A DNA stretch of 64,000 bases from Craterostigma plantagineum (taxonomy: Eukaryota; Streptophyta; Magnoliopsida; Lamiales; Linderniaceae). The position numbers and the translations under genes are program-made. How positions within the stretch are numbered: position 1 is the first letter of the stretch; the number at the start of each line of letters is the position of its first letter. Location: positions 62,001 through 126,000 of the forward strand of contig JAPQWV010000405.1 of the NCBI GenBank assembly GCA_027422505.1, in the 5' to 3' direction. The notes below the pieces were generated by a model, which saw nothing but the letters and a program-made list of their open reading frames with translations, had not been told where the DNA came from and did not search any database. This document shows, one piece after another, positions 23,147-33,959 of the stretch.

Positions 23147-23628
23147 GTAGTAAGTAAGAGTAGAGCTGTCAAATTGGCGTAGAAACCTTAAGACCACGAT
23201 ATAACTTTGTGCATTAGGGTTTAAAAGCAGCAACATATGCAAAATGGCTACCTTTGCTGAGACTAAATTAAAGAAATAGTCCAACAAACACTCAGAAACA
23301 TCTCGGTAACCTTGCATATCACGGGTTATAAAACAAGATTTGAAACAGAGACACTAGTTTCGTTTCCAGCTCTAGGAAACTACAATGAAATACCAATTTC
23401 AAAGGAACAAGCGGCAATTTAGAGGTAAGAAAAAAAGTAGCAGATCAAAGAGCACATGACAAAGCACGACATGCATACAGAGGCATGCGCTAACAAATAA
23501 GTACACAGTGAGAATGAACACAAATCGCATGAAGCACACAGGCACAATAGGTATAGATGTGAAAAAACAAAGGGCTAAGGAAAGAGTAATCAGTAGTGGC
23601 AAGATTTTGACGATTGGGGAAGAGGATG

Positions 23629-26167
23629 TGGAGATCTCGTATGCACGAGGGCTGCTGATTATGCATGGCAGCCACATGCAAGCTCGAGGATTTTCTCAGC
23701 ATCATGTGTTTAGCTAGCCAATGTCTTGGAGCATGCACCTCCAGCTCCGATGGATTTCAACGGTGGTCATCCTGATTCGAGCTGGCACTATCTGCCCATA
23801 TTGGATTTGCAATTATGAAACCATAATTCGCCAGACCCTGCAGCAGGTATAAAACCTAAGAACGAGGATTTATACGAAGCAAATACAGTGATACTCTTAA
23901 GCAAAGAATCTATCTAAGCAAAGTATATAGAAGACAATCTCAAGATGTATATACGCCAAGTCAGCTCAAACGGAGAATGGAAGCACACAGTTTTAAAGAA
24001 GCATTAGAAAGATCTCAGAAAAACAGAGTCAACATGGCCCTGATTTTTGCCAACAATCGGACCAACAGTTAGAGGATTAGTATCAGAAATATTTCGCAGA
24101 TACTTGAGCAACATTACTCACGACACAGATAGCACAAGAAACAGCTAATACACATAGGATATATGCGGAGAACTTTTTTTTTGTTCGTTTAGCAACAACA
24201 TGTATACTTAGTTGCAGAGGCTTAAAAGTGCTCAAGAAACAACAGCGCACAGGCCACAGAGGATGCATTCATTCATCACATATTTCACACGAATGCAAGG
24301 GAAAAAACTTGAAAAATAAAAAGATATCACCAGATGTTCTTTCGAACTCGGGGGTAGTTTGCAAAGCAGTTCGTAGAAGGGAGATGTCATATTGGAAGAT
24401 TTTCAGATGGAAGTAGTTTCTAGCAAGGCATAATAATGGAAAACAAAATTGGTTACAGAATGAGAGAAAACAAAAGATAAGAAATGAAAAGTAAAACCCA
24501 GAAGCAGTTGTTTTCCAAATATTCAAGAAACAACAATGATAAAAGTAGATGTATCACGAGATGATAGCAACCAAGATATAGAGATGGAAGAGCAAAAACG
24601 ATAGTGAGAAGAATTGCAGCAACTGGCACGCAGAAGATAAAAAATATAAAAAAACATATCACGATAAGATCTTGTCAAATAGTAGCATTCATAAAGACAA
24701 GAAAGCCAAAGAGGACAAGAAAAAGAACCAGTTCACCTGAGTGTAGAGATTATCGGTGAGTGCGTGAATGGAATATTCTACTATCTCAAGAAAGCGCCAG
24801 TTCGGAGATGAAGTCCTCCTGTAGACTCTTCTTAGAGGCGTTTTGAAGCTAGAAGTAGAAATCAGGAATGGGAGAGGAGCTAACCCTACATTTAGCAGAG
24901 AGGCCGAGAGATATCTAGAGATGTGTAATATAATACCACAACATTTCTGTTTCGAGACTGCGAAATCATGTCAAAACTTGAAAAAATAGTATATATCTCT
25001 GATAATAAAAAACACAAAGCAGATCAGTAACGGTCTTGAACAGATCTTAACATAAAAGAAATGAAAAAATAAAAAACCATTCAAGCTAAACACGATAGCA
25101 TCAAACTTTACACAAGATGTGTAAACCAGTGTGCAACAGCTAATTCTAATGGCTGACAAGTAAATTACAGCAGTGAACAATAGTAGAGTTAAATGTAAGT
25201 GCAATATCAATGAACAAGAAACCCCAAAAGTTTGTCACTTAGACCTAGGGTTCAAAACGACGAGTACATAATCAAGAATCTGTATCAAGATCTGCTCGAG
25301 ACAAGCATATGAGCCTTAAAAAATACGATAGCTTTGTATAAAACGATGGTGTTCAAATAGCAAAGATTCTCAAGAATACCCAGTGAATATATACAAAGCG
25401 CAAACACAGCAAGTAACGGCAACACAAATATTTTGTTAACAGTTATAGCGAGGTTTAGAGAAGTATCATCAAATGTCCCAATAGACTTGAAGCAGTATGT
25501 TGTTAACCGAGGTTGAAGACGCAGTTTTCGACAACCAACACTCCTCACAACTTTGCCCCTGCGCTTTATCCTTCAAGATTTCGGAGCATCTAAAAAATGA
25601 AATCTCCAAAGAGAAGTTACATCTGGGCGTAAAAACAAAGAACAAGAAGTCCTAACCAACTCTAAGTATGCTGCAATAAGGTTTTGTAGCCAAAGAAGAA
25701 TGCGGAAGCGACGAGCCAAGGCTCTGCTACCATGTTAAAAAATGAAATCATATACATATTCAAAACAACACGAACTCTAGATCTCAGTTTTACCAACTAT
25801 AATGAAACAACACAACATATCGAAGAGGAGCAGAAAACTACAGCTAATTTCTACAAAAGTGTAAAGACGTGTATATCAGCTAACTAATCAGCCCTGTATC
25901 ATAATCTGATGTTAATCACAGGAAATTGCAGCAACCCGTGTATTACCAAAGTTAAGGAAGCTCTCTCATTCAAGATTTTCAGAAAGCGCATAACCAAACA
26001 TGAAGATATCCACCACACTACATTATCCTCTGTTACAGTGCATCTATGTAATCCCTCCAAGGTTACCAAGAAAGTTAATCATTCATATAGATGAATCATT
26101 CATATTCGAACATGGATCTAATTGTAATCCCAAGGGAAAATTTTCAATTGTAATCAATTCATATTCG
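23629..26167. other. Copy B-specific region without recognised genes
   Basis: This 2.5-kb stretch is absent from copy A. No ORF looks protein-coding. On the minus strand, 24700-24950 reads like a transcribed leader (CT-rich, with a donor-like CAG/GTGAACTGG near 24738), which might mark a non-coding RNA. At 25732-25745 the minus strand reads TTAACA followed by TGGTAGCAGAGCC. This resembles an LTR end plus a Met-tRNA primer site and may be the remnant of a retroelement; I could not pair its LTRs. Confidence 0.35.
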
Positions 26168-26325
26168 AACTGGGCGGTCGCTGGTGGGGGGGACTGGGCG
26201 GTCGCTGGTGGTGGGGACTGGGCGGTCGCTGGTGGTGGGGACGGCGTCGCTGGTGGCGGGGACGGCGCGGTCGCTGGTGGCGGGGACGGCGCAGTCGCTG
26301 GTCGCGGGGACGGGGCGGTCGCCGG
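26168..26325. repeat. GC-rich minisatellite, copy B (7 units)
   Basis: About seven units of ~24 bp, one of them 21 bp. The homologous array in copy A has six. On the minus strand the frame gives the same Pro/Ala-rich ORF beginning MANEGSEKDTWQAP (26083-26364). Confidence 0.75.
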
Positions 26326-26927
26326 CGCCTGCCAAGTGTCTTTTTCGCTACCTTCGTTCGCCATTTGGGTGTGAGATTATGTTTCGAAGGGTACGTTTAT
26401 ATAGATTTGCATGTGAGGCGATTCAGTTAAAAGCAAAGTAATAATTAAATAAATAAATAAAAGAAGAGAACTGCGCACGGTTACATTGTTTCAACCGCGA
26501 GCAACAGAACTCAGTTGCGGCAACGATACACTGGGTGTGTTCCTGGCCTTTATTTCTTTTTGTTTTTTAATTTTAAACTTAAATGTACATTTTATTAGAA
26601 GACGACGAAAAAGAAAAACTTAAAAGGTTATTAAATTATGAGAAGAAGCAGTCCCGCCCCAGCCCAGCCCATTGACACTACTATGTACATGCAATATATA
26701 TTTGAGAAGTATAATATATTTCATCGTTTTGCAGAGTCATCGATTTCTTGGGCCGGCCCACGTCGGGTGAGAACGGGACAAAACAGTAATAACGGTGATT
26801 AGTAAATAAATTCGTTTTTTCGAAGGGAAATTAGTTAATGAATTGAATGCTTCAGTTCAACAATCATAAAATTATGACTAAAGTACCTGTCGTACATGAG
26901 TGATACGTGGACTCAGTGTCTGCATAA

Positions 26928-27738
26928 GGCCTTCCTCAGTGCTAAACACAAAAAAGTAGGTTTTCTGTGTGCCACGTCAGCGCCACCTCAAAATTAAAAA
27001 ACCTCTACGTCCAAAACAAAATCTCTCCCAAACCTTAAAACCCAAAAAGTAGGTTTTTTGCGGATCCTCTTTAATTTCATTTCATTTTATTTAATTAACC
27101 AATTATATTTATCTAATTTTCAAAATAATATATAAATAATTATATTTTTATAATTTAAATTTTTATATTTAATAAAAAAAACTTGATTACACAATAAAAA
27201 ATATTATTTATTTATTTGAAATATAAACGAAATAAACATTTTTAATACATTAAAATTTTTTCGTAAAAAATAAAAACATTAATAAATAATAATAAACAAA
27301 TATTAATATATGATAAAAAGGAAGTAAAGTATTAAAAAACCATCACATTATATTTATCTAATTTTCAAAATTATTTATATATAATTATATTTCGTATTCT
27401 TAAATCTTAAAATTAATAAAAAATAAATAATGCAGGAAAACTTAAATAAGTTAATTAAAAAATAAACACATTTAACGCATTAAAAATTTTTAGTTAAGAA
27501 AATAATAAATATTAATATCTAAACTAAATATTAATATATAAAAAATATCAATATATATATGTAAATATTAGTAAATGAGATAAGAAAAGTAAAAAAGAAA
27601 AAAAAAAGCTGCAAAAAACCAGGTATGATATATTAAACCTATAAAAAACCCTCCTACGAGCCACGGTGGTAGAAACCTCAAATTATCAGTTTTTTTCTCT
27701 ATCCTAATCGCCCAAAAGACCCACAGTTGAGGAAGGCC
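26928..27738. mobile_element. PIF/Harbinger-like non-autonomous element (copy B)
   Basis: 811 bp, with GGCCTTCCTCA and TGAGGAAGGCC ends and TAA duplications (26925-26927 and 27739-27741). It is the same insertion as 4785-5595 and lies just upstream of the expansin promoter. Confidence 0.6.
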
Positions 27739-27876
27739 TAACAACATAAATAAAGGTGGCACCACCATGAACAAAATAAGTCCATGAAAAAAGTGTAGTT
27801 TGCCCAAAATATTGGTACCAAACTTGTTATTTCAGACATCGGTATTTACTGAATGAACTACCTTTATTGTCTCGTC

Positions 27877-27883
27877 TATAAAT
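27877..27883 (+). promoter_or_regulatory. TATA box of EXPB copy B
   Basis: TATAAAT in the context CGTCTATAAATG, about 150 bp before the ATG at 28030. It is conserved in copy A. Just upstream, copy B has about 12 extra bases (CTGAATGAACTACC) that copy A lacks. Confidence 0.55.
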
Positions 27884-28029
27884 GTTGTCACCTCTCTCAT
27901 CTAAACGAAACAAAAAACAACACTCACTGAGTTACATAACTGAACGCTTCGTCTTACCTATTTGAGAGAAGAGATATTCCTCAACTTCGATTCTCACGCG
28001 CCACTTCACATTACAAAGACACACAATCA

Positions 28030-31000
28030 ATGGAATTCTTCCTAATCGCCTATGTACTCATTTGGTTGCGGTGCTCAGCCGCCGACGGTGCCGTGCCTCC
28101 GGCGGACCCACATTGGCAGCCAGCCACCGCGACGTGGTACGGAAGCCCAGAAGGAGACGGAAGCGACGGAGGCGCGTGCGGGTACGGCTCACTCGTGGAC
28201 GTCAAGCCCTTCCGCGCGCGCGTGGGTGCAGTGAGCCCCGTTCTGTTCAGGGACGGCGAAGGCTGCGGCGCGTGTTACAAGGTGAAGTGCCTCGACGCCT
28301 CGATATGCTCGCGTAGGGCTGTAACCGTCATCATAACCGACGAGTGTCCCGGCGGGTACTGTTCCAACGGAAACGTCCACTTCGACCTCAGCGGCGCCGC
28401 CTTTGGGAGGATGGCCGTCGCCGGTTCCGGCGGGCAGCTGAGGAACCGCGGGGTTATTCCCGTAACTTACCGTAGGTCTGTTGAGTCAGTATTAGAGAGA
28501 AAAACTGAAATCGAGAAAAGACTAATGAATATTTTATTGACTGATGGCTTAAAACTATTACAAGCGATGAGCATATATATAGAGTACATCGTAGCAGAAT
28601 CAATCACAATCAATCATAATAATGAGCACTAAATAGAGAGATATTTTTCCTTATTGACCAGACTACCATATGTAAGAGAATATATTACTATTTGGGATCC
28701 TTGATACCATCCATAACCTTTGACTAAATCTTCTGATTGATATCGCCTTATTTCTCCATAATTAGTGGATTGACCTAATCCCCCTTATCACTCCATAATT
28801 TGTGGGATTCGCCTTATTACTCCTAGGTCATCCACTTGATATTATATTGCCAATACCCTCCCGCAAACTGAGCCGAGGTTGAAGGCACAGTTTGGCGCGA
28901 AACGAAGCCAGTGTAGCTTTCGAGACCGATTTGGTGAAGAGGTCGGCAATTTGATCCGTCGAAGGAATATGTTTAGTAACAAGTAGCCCAATAGCAACAC
29001 GTTCACGTACAAAATGGTAGTCCAGTTCTATATGTTTACTGCGTGCATGAAAGACTGGATTGACTGTCATGTACAAAGCACTGATATTGTCACAGTAGAT
29101 CGTTGGTGGCGGTTGAACGGGGATGCGAAGATCATTGAGAATGTAGGTAAGCCAGGTAAGCTCGGCTGCTGTATTAGCCATAGCACGATATTCTGCTTCG
29201 GTACTGGAGCGCGAGATAGTATGTTGCTTCTTAGCACACCAAGAAATAATATTGGAGCCGAGAAATGTGCAATAGCCAGTAGTCGAGCGTCGTGTCGTGG
29301 GACATCCTGCCCAATCAGCATCAGAGAAAGCTGACAATGTGAGAGTAGTTGTAGAAGTGAGATGTAAACCAGTGGAGATCGTGCCCTTTAGGTAGCGAAG
29401 GATCCGATGGACGAGTTTCATGTGAGCGATCGTCGGTGCATGCATAAACTGAGAGACATAGTTAACACAGTAAGACAAATCCGGACGCGTGAGAGTCAAA
29501 TACTGAAGTGCTCCCACGATCCCACGATAATGGCTGGGATCTTCGAGAGGAGGCGCATCGGTCGAGGGTTGTAACTTGACGTCGAGCGGAGTTGGCATGG
29601 GTTTGCAGTCTAACATGTTGGACCGCTCCAGGATGGTAAGCGCATAGTGTGATTGAGAAAGATGCAACCCATTAGACGTGGAAGATAGCTCAACTCCTAG
29701 AAAATGATGAACTGGTCCAAGGTCCTTCATCGAGAATTCATAGCTTAATGTTTTAATAAAAGAAGTGACAATATCATTAGAAGATCCTGTAAGAAGCATA
29801 TCGTCAACGTATAATAATAAGACAAGAACACCTTTACTAGAGTGACAGATAAAAAGGGAAGGGTCAGCGAGGCTACAAAAGAAGCCACATGAAAGCAAAA
29901 ATTTACTAAGCCTATCGAACCAAGCACGAGGTGCCTGTTTAAGTCCATATAAAGCACGTTCAAGTTTGCAAACATAATTTGGAAAGTGAGAATCAGACAT
30001 ACCTGGCGGTTGTTCCATGTAAATAGCTTCATTGATATAGCCATGTAAAAACGCATTTTTGACATCTAATTGTCGGATTGGCCAGTGTTTGACAAGAGCA
30101 ACAGTTAAAACTAGGCGAATTGTACCTGGACGGATGACAGGTGAAAACGTTTCTGTATAATCAAGCCCATTAATTTGATGGTAACCTTTCGCCACCAGGC
30201 GAGCTTTGAGGCGATCCAGTGTACCATCAGGTCGCAGCTTAGTCTTAAAGACCCATTTTGATCCAATCACATGCATGTCGGATGTTCGTGGAACAAGTCG
30301 CCATGTTTTATTTTGATGAAGGGCTGTAAGTTCGTCAAGCATCGCAGCTTTCCATCCCGGCTGTGATAATGCTGACTTAACTGTCTTGGGTTCACGAGGT
30401 ACGCTGCTAGAAACAAAAACGTTCAATGCATATTTAGGATTTGGTTTAAAAATACCATGATGAGAGCGGGTCGTCATATGATGCTGTTGATGTGGAGGGC
30501 TGGGATGCGGCTCAGACAATATAGTTGTGGAATCGGTCACATGCATATCTGAAGGAGTTGTTAGATCAGGTGCTAAGGACTCGCCAGATTCAGGTGTGGC
30601 TTCAGCAATAGTATCGTTAGAGGATGGCGTTGGGTCACCTTGTGAAACATCTGTGACAATCACTGGGAGCGGGATATTAGAGTTAGGATGTGAGATATTA
30701 TCCTGCGAGGTCATACCTGATTCAGAACTAACATGAGAGGTTAGCCATGAGTCAAACAAATTATGAACGTGGGAGTTCGTAGGAGACTTTTTATGATATT
30801 TGAAAGGAAAATCATTTTCATCAAAGGCAACATGTCGAGAAATAATAAACTTGCGACTAGAGAGATGAAAACACTTATATCCTTTATGTTTTTCGCTGTA
30901 TCCTGCAAAAACACATAAAACAGATTTAGGATCAAACTTATTATTTTTCGTGTCCCATGTGTATGGAAAACATTTGCAACCGAATACTCGAAGAGAACTA

Positions 31001-33959
31001 TAGTCAGGATGACTTCCATGTAATTTGAAATATGGTGTTTCAGACATAAGAGACGATGAAGGAAGACGATTAATAAGAAAAACAGCTGTTGAAAAGGCTT
31101 CTACCCATAAAGACAGTGGAACATGACTGTGAAATAACATCGTCATACCTAGTTCTCGTATAATACGATGTCGTCGTTCAATCATACCTGTTTGTTCTGG
31201 TGTATAGGGGCATGAGATTTGATGAACAATTCCTGTGGTAAGAAAGTGAGATGATAATTGAGAATTAACAAATTCACCCCCGCCATCTGAGTGGAAGACC
31301 TTGATTTTCTTATTAAATTGTCGCTCAACGTATTTTTCAAACATTAAATAAGCAGTAAAAAAATCAGATTTATTTTTTAAAGGAATAATCCAAGTATACT
31401 TTGAAAAATCATCGACTAGACATGCATAATAACGAAATTTTCCAATAGATAAAACAGGAGCGGGACCCCAAAGATCACAATGTATTTTATTAAAAATATC
31501 AGAAGTTGAGTGCTCAGATGAACTAAATGGTAGTTTGCTTAACTTTCCTAATTGACAACTATCACACAAATGATTTTTTTTCGAAGACCCTACGACATCG
31601 ATAAGACCTTTATTCTTTAATAAATGAACAGCAGATGATTGCGGATGACCCAAACGTTGATGCCAGATGTCTGATGTGCCAGATTTGAAACGATAAGAAA
31701 AATGTGCTTCTGGCTCATTAGACAGGACGTATAAATTACCCTTGCGTGTCCCTGTTATGAGTGGTTGACCTGTGCTCCGTGACTTTACACAAAAATTAGT
31801 GTTAGAGAATTCGCAATTAACAGGGAACTCAGATGTAAGTTGACTGATGGAAAGCAAATTTTTCTTAAGATCTGGAACAAAAAGAACATTATGAAGCGGT
31901 AAAGTTTTATCTTTTTGCTTAATTAAGGAATTACCAATACCTGTTATGGGTAACGAGGATCCATCACCAATAACGATCGAGTCACATCCGTTATATTTAT
32001 GGATATTCTTTAACATACCTGGTTCTCCGGTCATATGATTAGAAGCGCCGGTATCTGATGTCCATTCTGTATCAATTACGGAGTTGTCGAGTGTGAGCGC
32101 CGCTAGTGCCTGTGGGATTTCCTTATTCTGATTTTCTTTCTTCAGTAACCACCAACAGATTTTTGCAACGTGACCTGGCTTATCGCAATATTGACAAATT
32201 GCATCACGGTATAGTTCTCTCTCTGCAGTAGTCATTCGACGTTGTCCAGGTGGAGGCGGCTTGCGTTGTGTGTTGGGATATCCTTGGGGTTGGCTACGAG
32301 ATTGCTGTGCTTGGAAACCACGGCCCACAGAATTGAACTGGTTAGTTGGATTTTTTGGCTTGAAGTTGGTCGTCTGTTGATGTCCGTAGAAGGCTAGATG
32401 CGGTGTGAGCGTTGTGAGCGAAGTATCATGTTGATTTGAGAACCAGCTTCGGCGTTGATCTAGGCTCTGCAACTGTGAAACAACTTCAGCATACGTCGGT
32501 CGTGGGGGTTTCAGCATTGTTGTTGTGAAGGTTTCATATTGAGGTCCAAGGCTTGTTAGAAGACAAAATACTTTTTCTTGATCTGGGATTGGCTTTCCGA
32601 TTGCGGCAAGATTGTCGCATAACCCTTTGAAGGTCCGTATGTGTTCCGCAACAGATTTGCTTTCATCTTTGCGCAAATAGGTTAATTGTTGTCGTAGTGT
32701 GAATTCTCGCTCTTGAGAGTCTTGCGCGTAGGCTTCTTTGAGTGCAGTCCAGACTGCAATTGATGTGTCTAACCCTATGACAAGTCCAAGGGCCTCTTCG
32801 GACAGAGTTCCAATAATCCAGCCACGAAGGAGACGATCAGACTTTTGCCATGCAATGAATTCTTTTGTTGGAGTTGGTGTTGTTTCTGTGTTGATGGGTG
32901 TTGTTTCTGAGCTTGAGGCTTGTGGATTTTGTGTAGTGAATTTGGATGGAACTGGGTTGTCTTTTTCGAGGTGATGAACTAGGTCTTGACTTTCTGCCAA
33001 GCCTAATACTTGTTCTCTCCACAATGGATAGTTGGTTGGGGTGAGTTTTAGCGTGACGAAGTTACCAACGTTTAGAGATAGGGAAGCCATGGTGAAGAGG
33101 CTCTGATACCAAGAGAAAAACTGAAATCGAGAAAAGACTAATGAATATTTTATTGACTGATGGCTTAAAACTATTACAAGCGATGAGCATATATATAGAG
33201 TACATCGTAGCAGAATCAATCACAATCAATCATAATAATGAGCACTAAATAGAGAGATATTTTTTCCTTATTGACCAGACTACCATATGTAAGAGAATAT
33301 ATTACTATTTGGGATCCTTGATACCATCCATAACCTTTGACTAAATCTTCTGATTGATATCGCCTTATTTCTCCATAATTAGTGGATTGACCTAATCCCC
33401 CTTATCACTCCATAATTTGTGGGATTCGCCTTATTACTCCTAGGTCATCCACTTGATATTATATTGCCAATAATTAGTACAGTCGGAAGAGCAATTGTTT
33501 GCTGACTTATCGTAAGCACTGATAATTAATTATATTAATTACTTTTTCTGGGATATTTTTCAGGACTCCATGCAAGTATCCAGGGAAGAACATAGCTTTC
33601 CGCGTGAACGAAGGATCAACAGATTACTGGCTATCCTTATTAGTTGAGTTTGAAGATGGAGATGGTGATGTTGGTTCTATGCACATAAGACAGGTAATAA
33701 TAAGCTGATCTTCTTACCACTTAAAAACCCGACAACATGCGACTTACACATATTGCAGGCTAATTCGAACGAGTGGCTGGAGATGACACACATATGGGGA
33801 GCGACATGGTGCATAATTGCAGGACCTTTAAGAGGGCCATTCTCAGTAAAGCTCACGACTTTATCGACAGGGAAAACACTGTCAGCAACCGAAGTGATTC
33901 CCAGGAATTGGACTACCAAAGCTACCTACCCTTCTCGACTCAACTTCAAACTACCTTAA
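28030..33959 (+). CDS. EXPB: Beta-expansin copy B, three exons, Copia in intron 1
   Basis: The exons are 28030-28475, 33564-33693 and 33759-33959, giving 258 residues, a normal EXPB length. A hydrophobic signal peptide (MEFFLIAYVLIWLRCSAADG) is followed by the DPBB domain (TATWYGSPEGDGSDGGACGYG, GCGACYKVKC, HFDLSGAAFG) and the grass-pollen-allergen-like C-terminal domain (YWLSLLVEFEDG, WCIIAGPLRGPFSVKLT, LSATEVIPRNW). Beta-expansins are secreted and loosen primary cell walls. Splice sites are AG/GTCTGT..TTTTCAG/GACTCC and ACAG/GTAATA..TTGCAG/GCTAAT, and phases agree. Intron 1 is now about 5.1 kb because of the minus-strand Copia. If it is retained, the frame runs into the LTR and ends at 28632 (200 residues). 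All motifs lost in copy A are present here. Confidence 0.9.
28496..28855 (-). repeat. Copia-2 3' LTR
   Basis: 360 bp, identical to the other LTR apart from one T in a T-run near 28645. The polyprotein stop codon lies inside it. Confidence 0.93.
28828..33090 (-). CDS. Copia-2 Gag-Pol polyprotein, intact
   Basis: Starting from MASLSLNVGNF (ATG at 33090) the ORF is 1420 residues and ends inside the 3' LTR. An upstream in-frame extension into the 5' LTR is not needed. It has a Gag region, a CCHC knuckle (CQYCDKPGHVAKIC), the protease site SDTGASNHMTG, integrase zinc residues (WHQRLGH..CDSC), catalytic segments HCDLWG, FHSDGGGEF and MIERRHR, reverse transcriptase LLLYVDDMLLTG, and RNase H with SRSSTEAEYRAM. 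I found no stop, frameshift or missing catalytic motif, so this copy could be autonomous. Confidence 0.95.
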   Translation of the reverse strand: MASLSLNVGNFVTLKLTPTNYPLWREQVLGLAESQDLVHHLEKDNPVPSKFTTQNPQASSSETTPINTETTPTPTKEFIAWQKSDRLLRGWIIGTLSEEALGLVIGLDTSIAVWTALKEAYAQDSQEREFTLRQQLTYLRKDESKSVAEHIRTFKGLCDNLAAIGKPIPDQEKVFCLLTSLGPQYETFTTTMLKPPRPTYAEVVSQLQSLDQRRSWFSNQHDTSLTTLTPHLAFYGHQQTTNFKPKNPTNQFNSVGRGFQAQQSRSQPQGYPNTQRKPPPPGQRRMTTAERELYRDAICQYCDKPGHVAKICWWLLKKENQNKEIPQALAALTLDNSVIDTEWTSDTGASNHMTGEPGMLKNIHKYNGCDSIVIGDGSSLPITGIGNSLIKQKDKTLPLHNVLFVPDLKKNLLSISQLTSEFPVNCEFSNTNFCVKSRSTGQPLITGTRKGNLYVLSNEPEAHFSYRFKSGTSDIWHQRLGHPQSSAVHLLKNKGLIDVVGSSKKNHLCDSCQLGKLSKLPFSSSEHSTSDIFNKIHCDLWGPAPVLSIGKFRYYACLVDDFSKYTWIIPLKNKSDFFTAYLMFEKYVERQFNKKIKVFHSDGGGEFVNSQLSSHFLTTGIVHQISCPYTPEQTGMIERRHRIIRELGMTMLFHSHVPLSLWVEAFSTAVFLINRLPSSSLMSETPYFKLHGSHPDYSSLRVFGCKCFPYTWDTKNNKFDPKSVLCVFAGYSEKHKGYKCFHLSSRKFIISRHVAFDENDFPFKYHKKSPTNSHVHNLFDSWLTSHVSSESGMTSQDNISHPNSNIPLPVIVTDVSQGDPTPSSNDTIAEATPESGESLAPDLTTPSDMHVTDSTTILSEPHPSPPHQQHHMTTRSHHGIFKPNPKYALNVFVSSSVPREPKTVKSALSQPGWKAAMLDELTALHQNKTWRLVPRTSDMHVIGSKWVFKTKLRPDGTLDRLKARLVAKGYHQINGLDYTETFSPVIRPGTIRLVLTVALVKHWPIRQLDVKNAFLHGYINEAIYMEQPPGMSDSHFPNYVCKLERALYGLKQAPRAWFDRLSKFLLSCGFFCSLADPSLFICHSSKGVLVLLLYVDDMLLTGSSNDIVTSFIKTLSYEFSMKDLGPVHHFLGVELSSTSNGLHLSQSHYALTILERSNMLDCKPMPTPLDVKLQPSTDAPPLEDPSHYRGIVGALQYLTLTRPDLSYCVNYVSQFMHAPTIAHMKLVHRILRYLKGTISTGLHLTSTTTLTLSAFSDADWAGCPTTRRSTTGYCTFLGSNIISWCAKKQHTISRSSTEAEYRAMANTAAELTWLTYILNDLRIPVQPPPTIYCDNISALYMTVNPVFHARSKHIELDYHFVRERVAIGLLVTKHIPSTDQIADLFTKSVSKATLASFRAKLCLQPRLSLREGIGNIISSG
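33099..33111 (-). promoter_or_regulatory. Copia-2 primer binding site
   Basis: Minus-strand TGGTATCAGAGCC directly abuts the LTR. It is complementary to the 3' end of initiator methionine tRNA, the usual primer for plant Copia reverse transcription. Confidence 0.9.
33112..33472 (-). repeat. Copia-2 5' LTR
   Basis: 361 bp. It is bounded by the ATTAG duplication on the expansin side and by the tRNA primer site on the other. Confidence 0.93.

Larger units (their letters stand above)
19981..23628. repeat. Tandem segmental duplication, unit 2 (~3.65 kb)
   Basis: Second head-to-tail unit. At the GC-rich hAT-like block it keeps the sequence found in copy A (GGGCCGCCAAAGCCCGCAGC), which unit 1 has lost. 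That deletion in unit 1 therefore happened after the tandem duplication. Confidence 0.9.
28496..33472 (-). mobile_element. Copia-2 LTR retrotransposon in EXPB copy B intron 1
   Basis: A complete element of 4977 bp with 5-bp target duplication ATTAG (28491-28495 and 33473-33477). The LTRs differ only by one T in a homopolymer. On the minus strand the 5' LTR is followed at once by TGGTATCAGAGCC, the initiator-Met tRNA primer site. The purine tract GCGGGAGGG precedes the 3' LTR. The LTR termini are TATTGG..TTCTCT, that is TA..CT rather than TG..CA. Copy A shows the empty site. By LTR identity it is the youngest of the three elements. Confidence 0.96.

Noticed and set aside
23640..23830. Resemblance to miR171/miR172 precursors
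   Set aside because: Only short partial matches to remembered mature sequences; too many mismatches to call.
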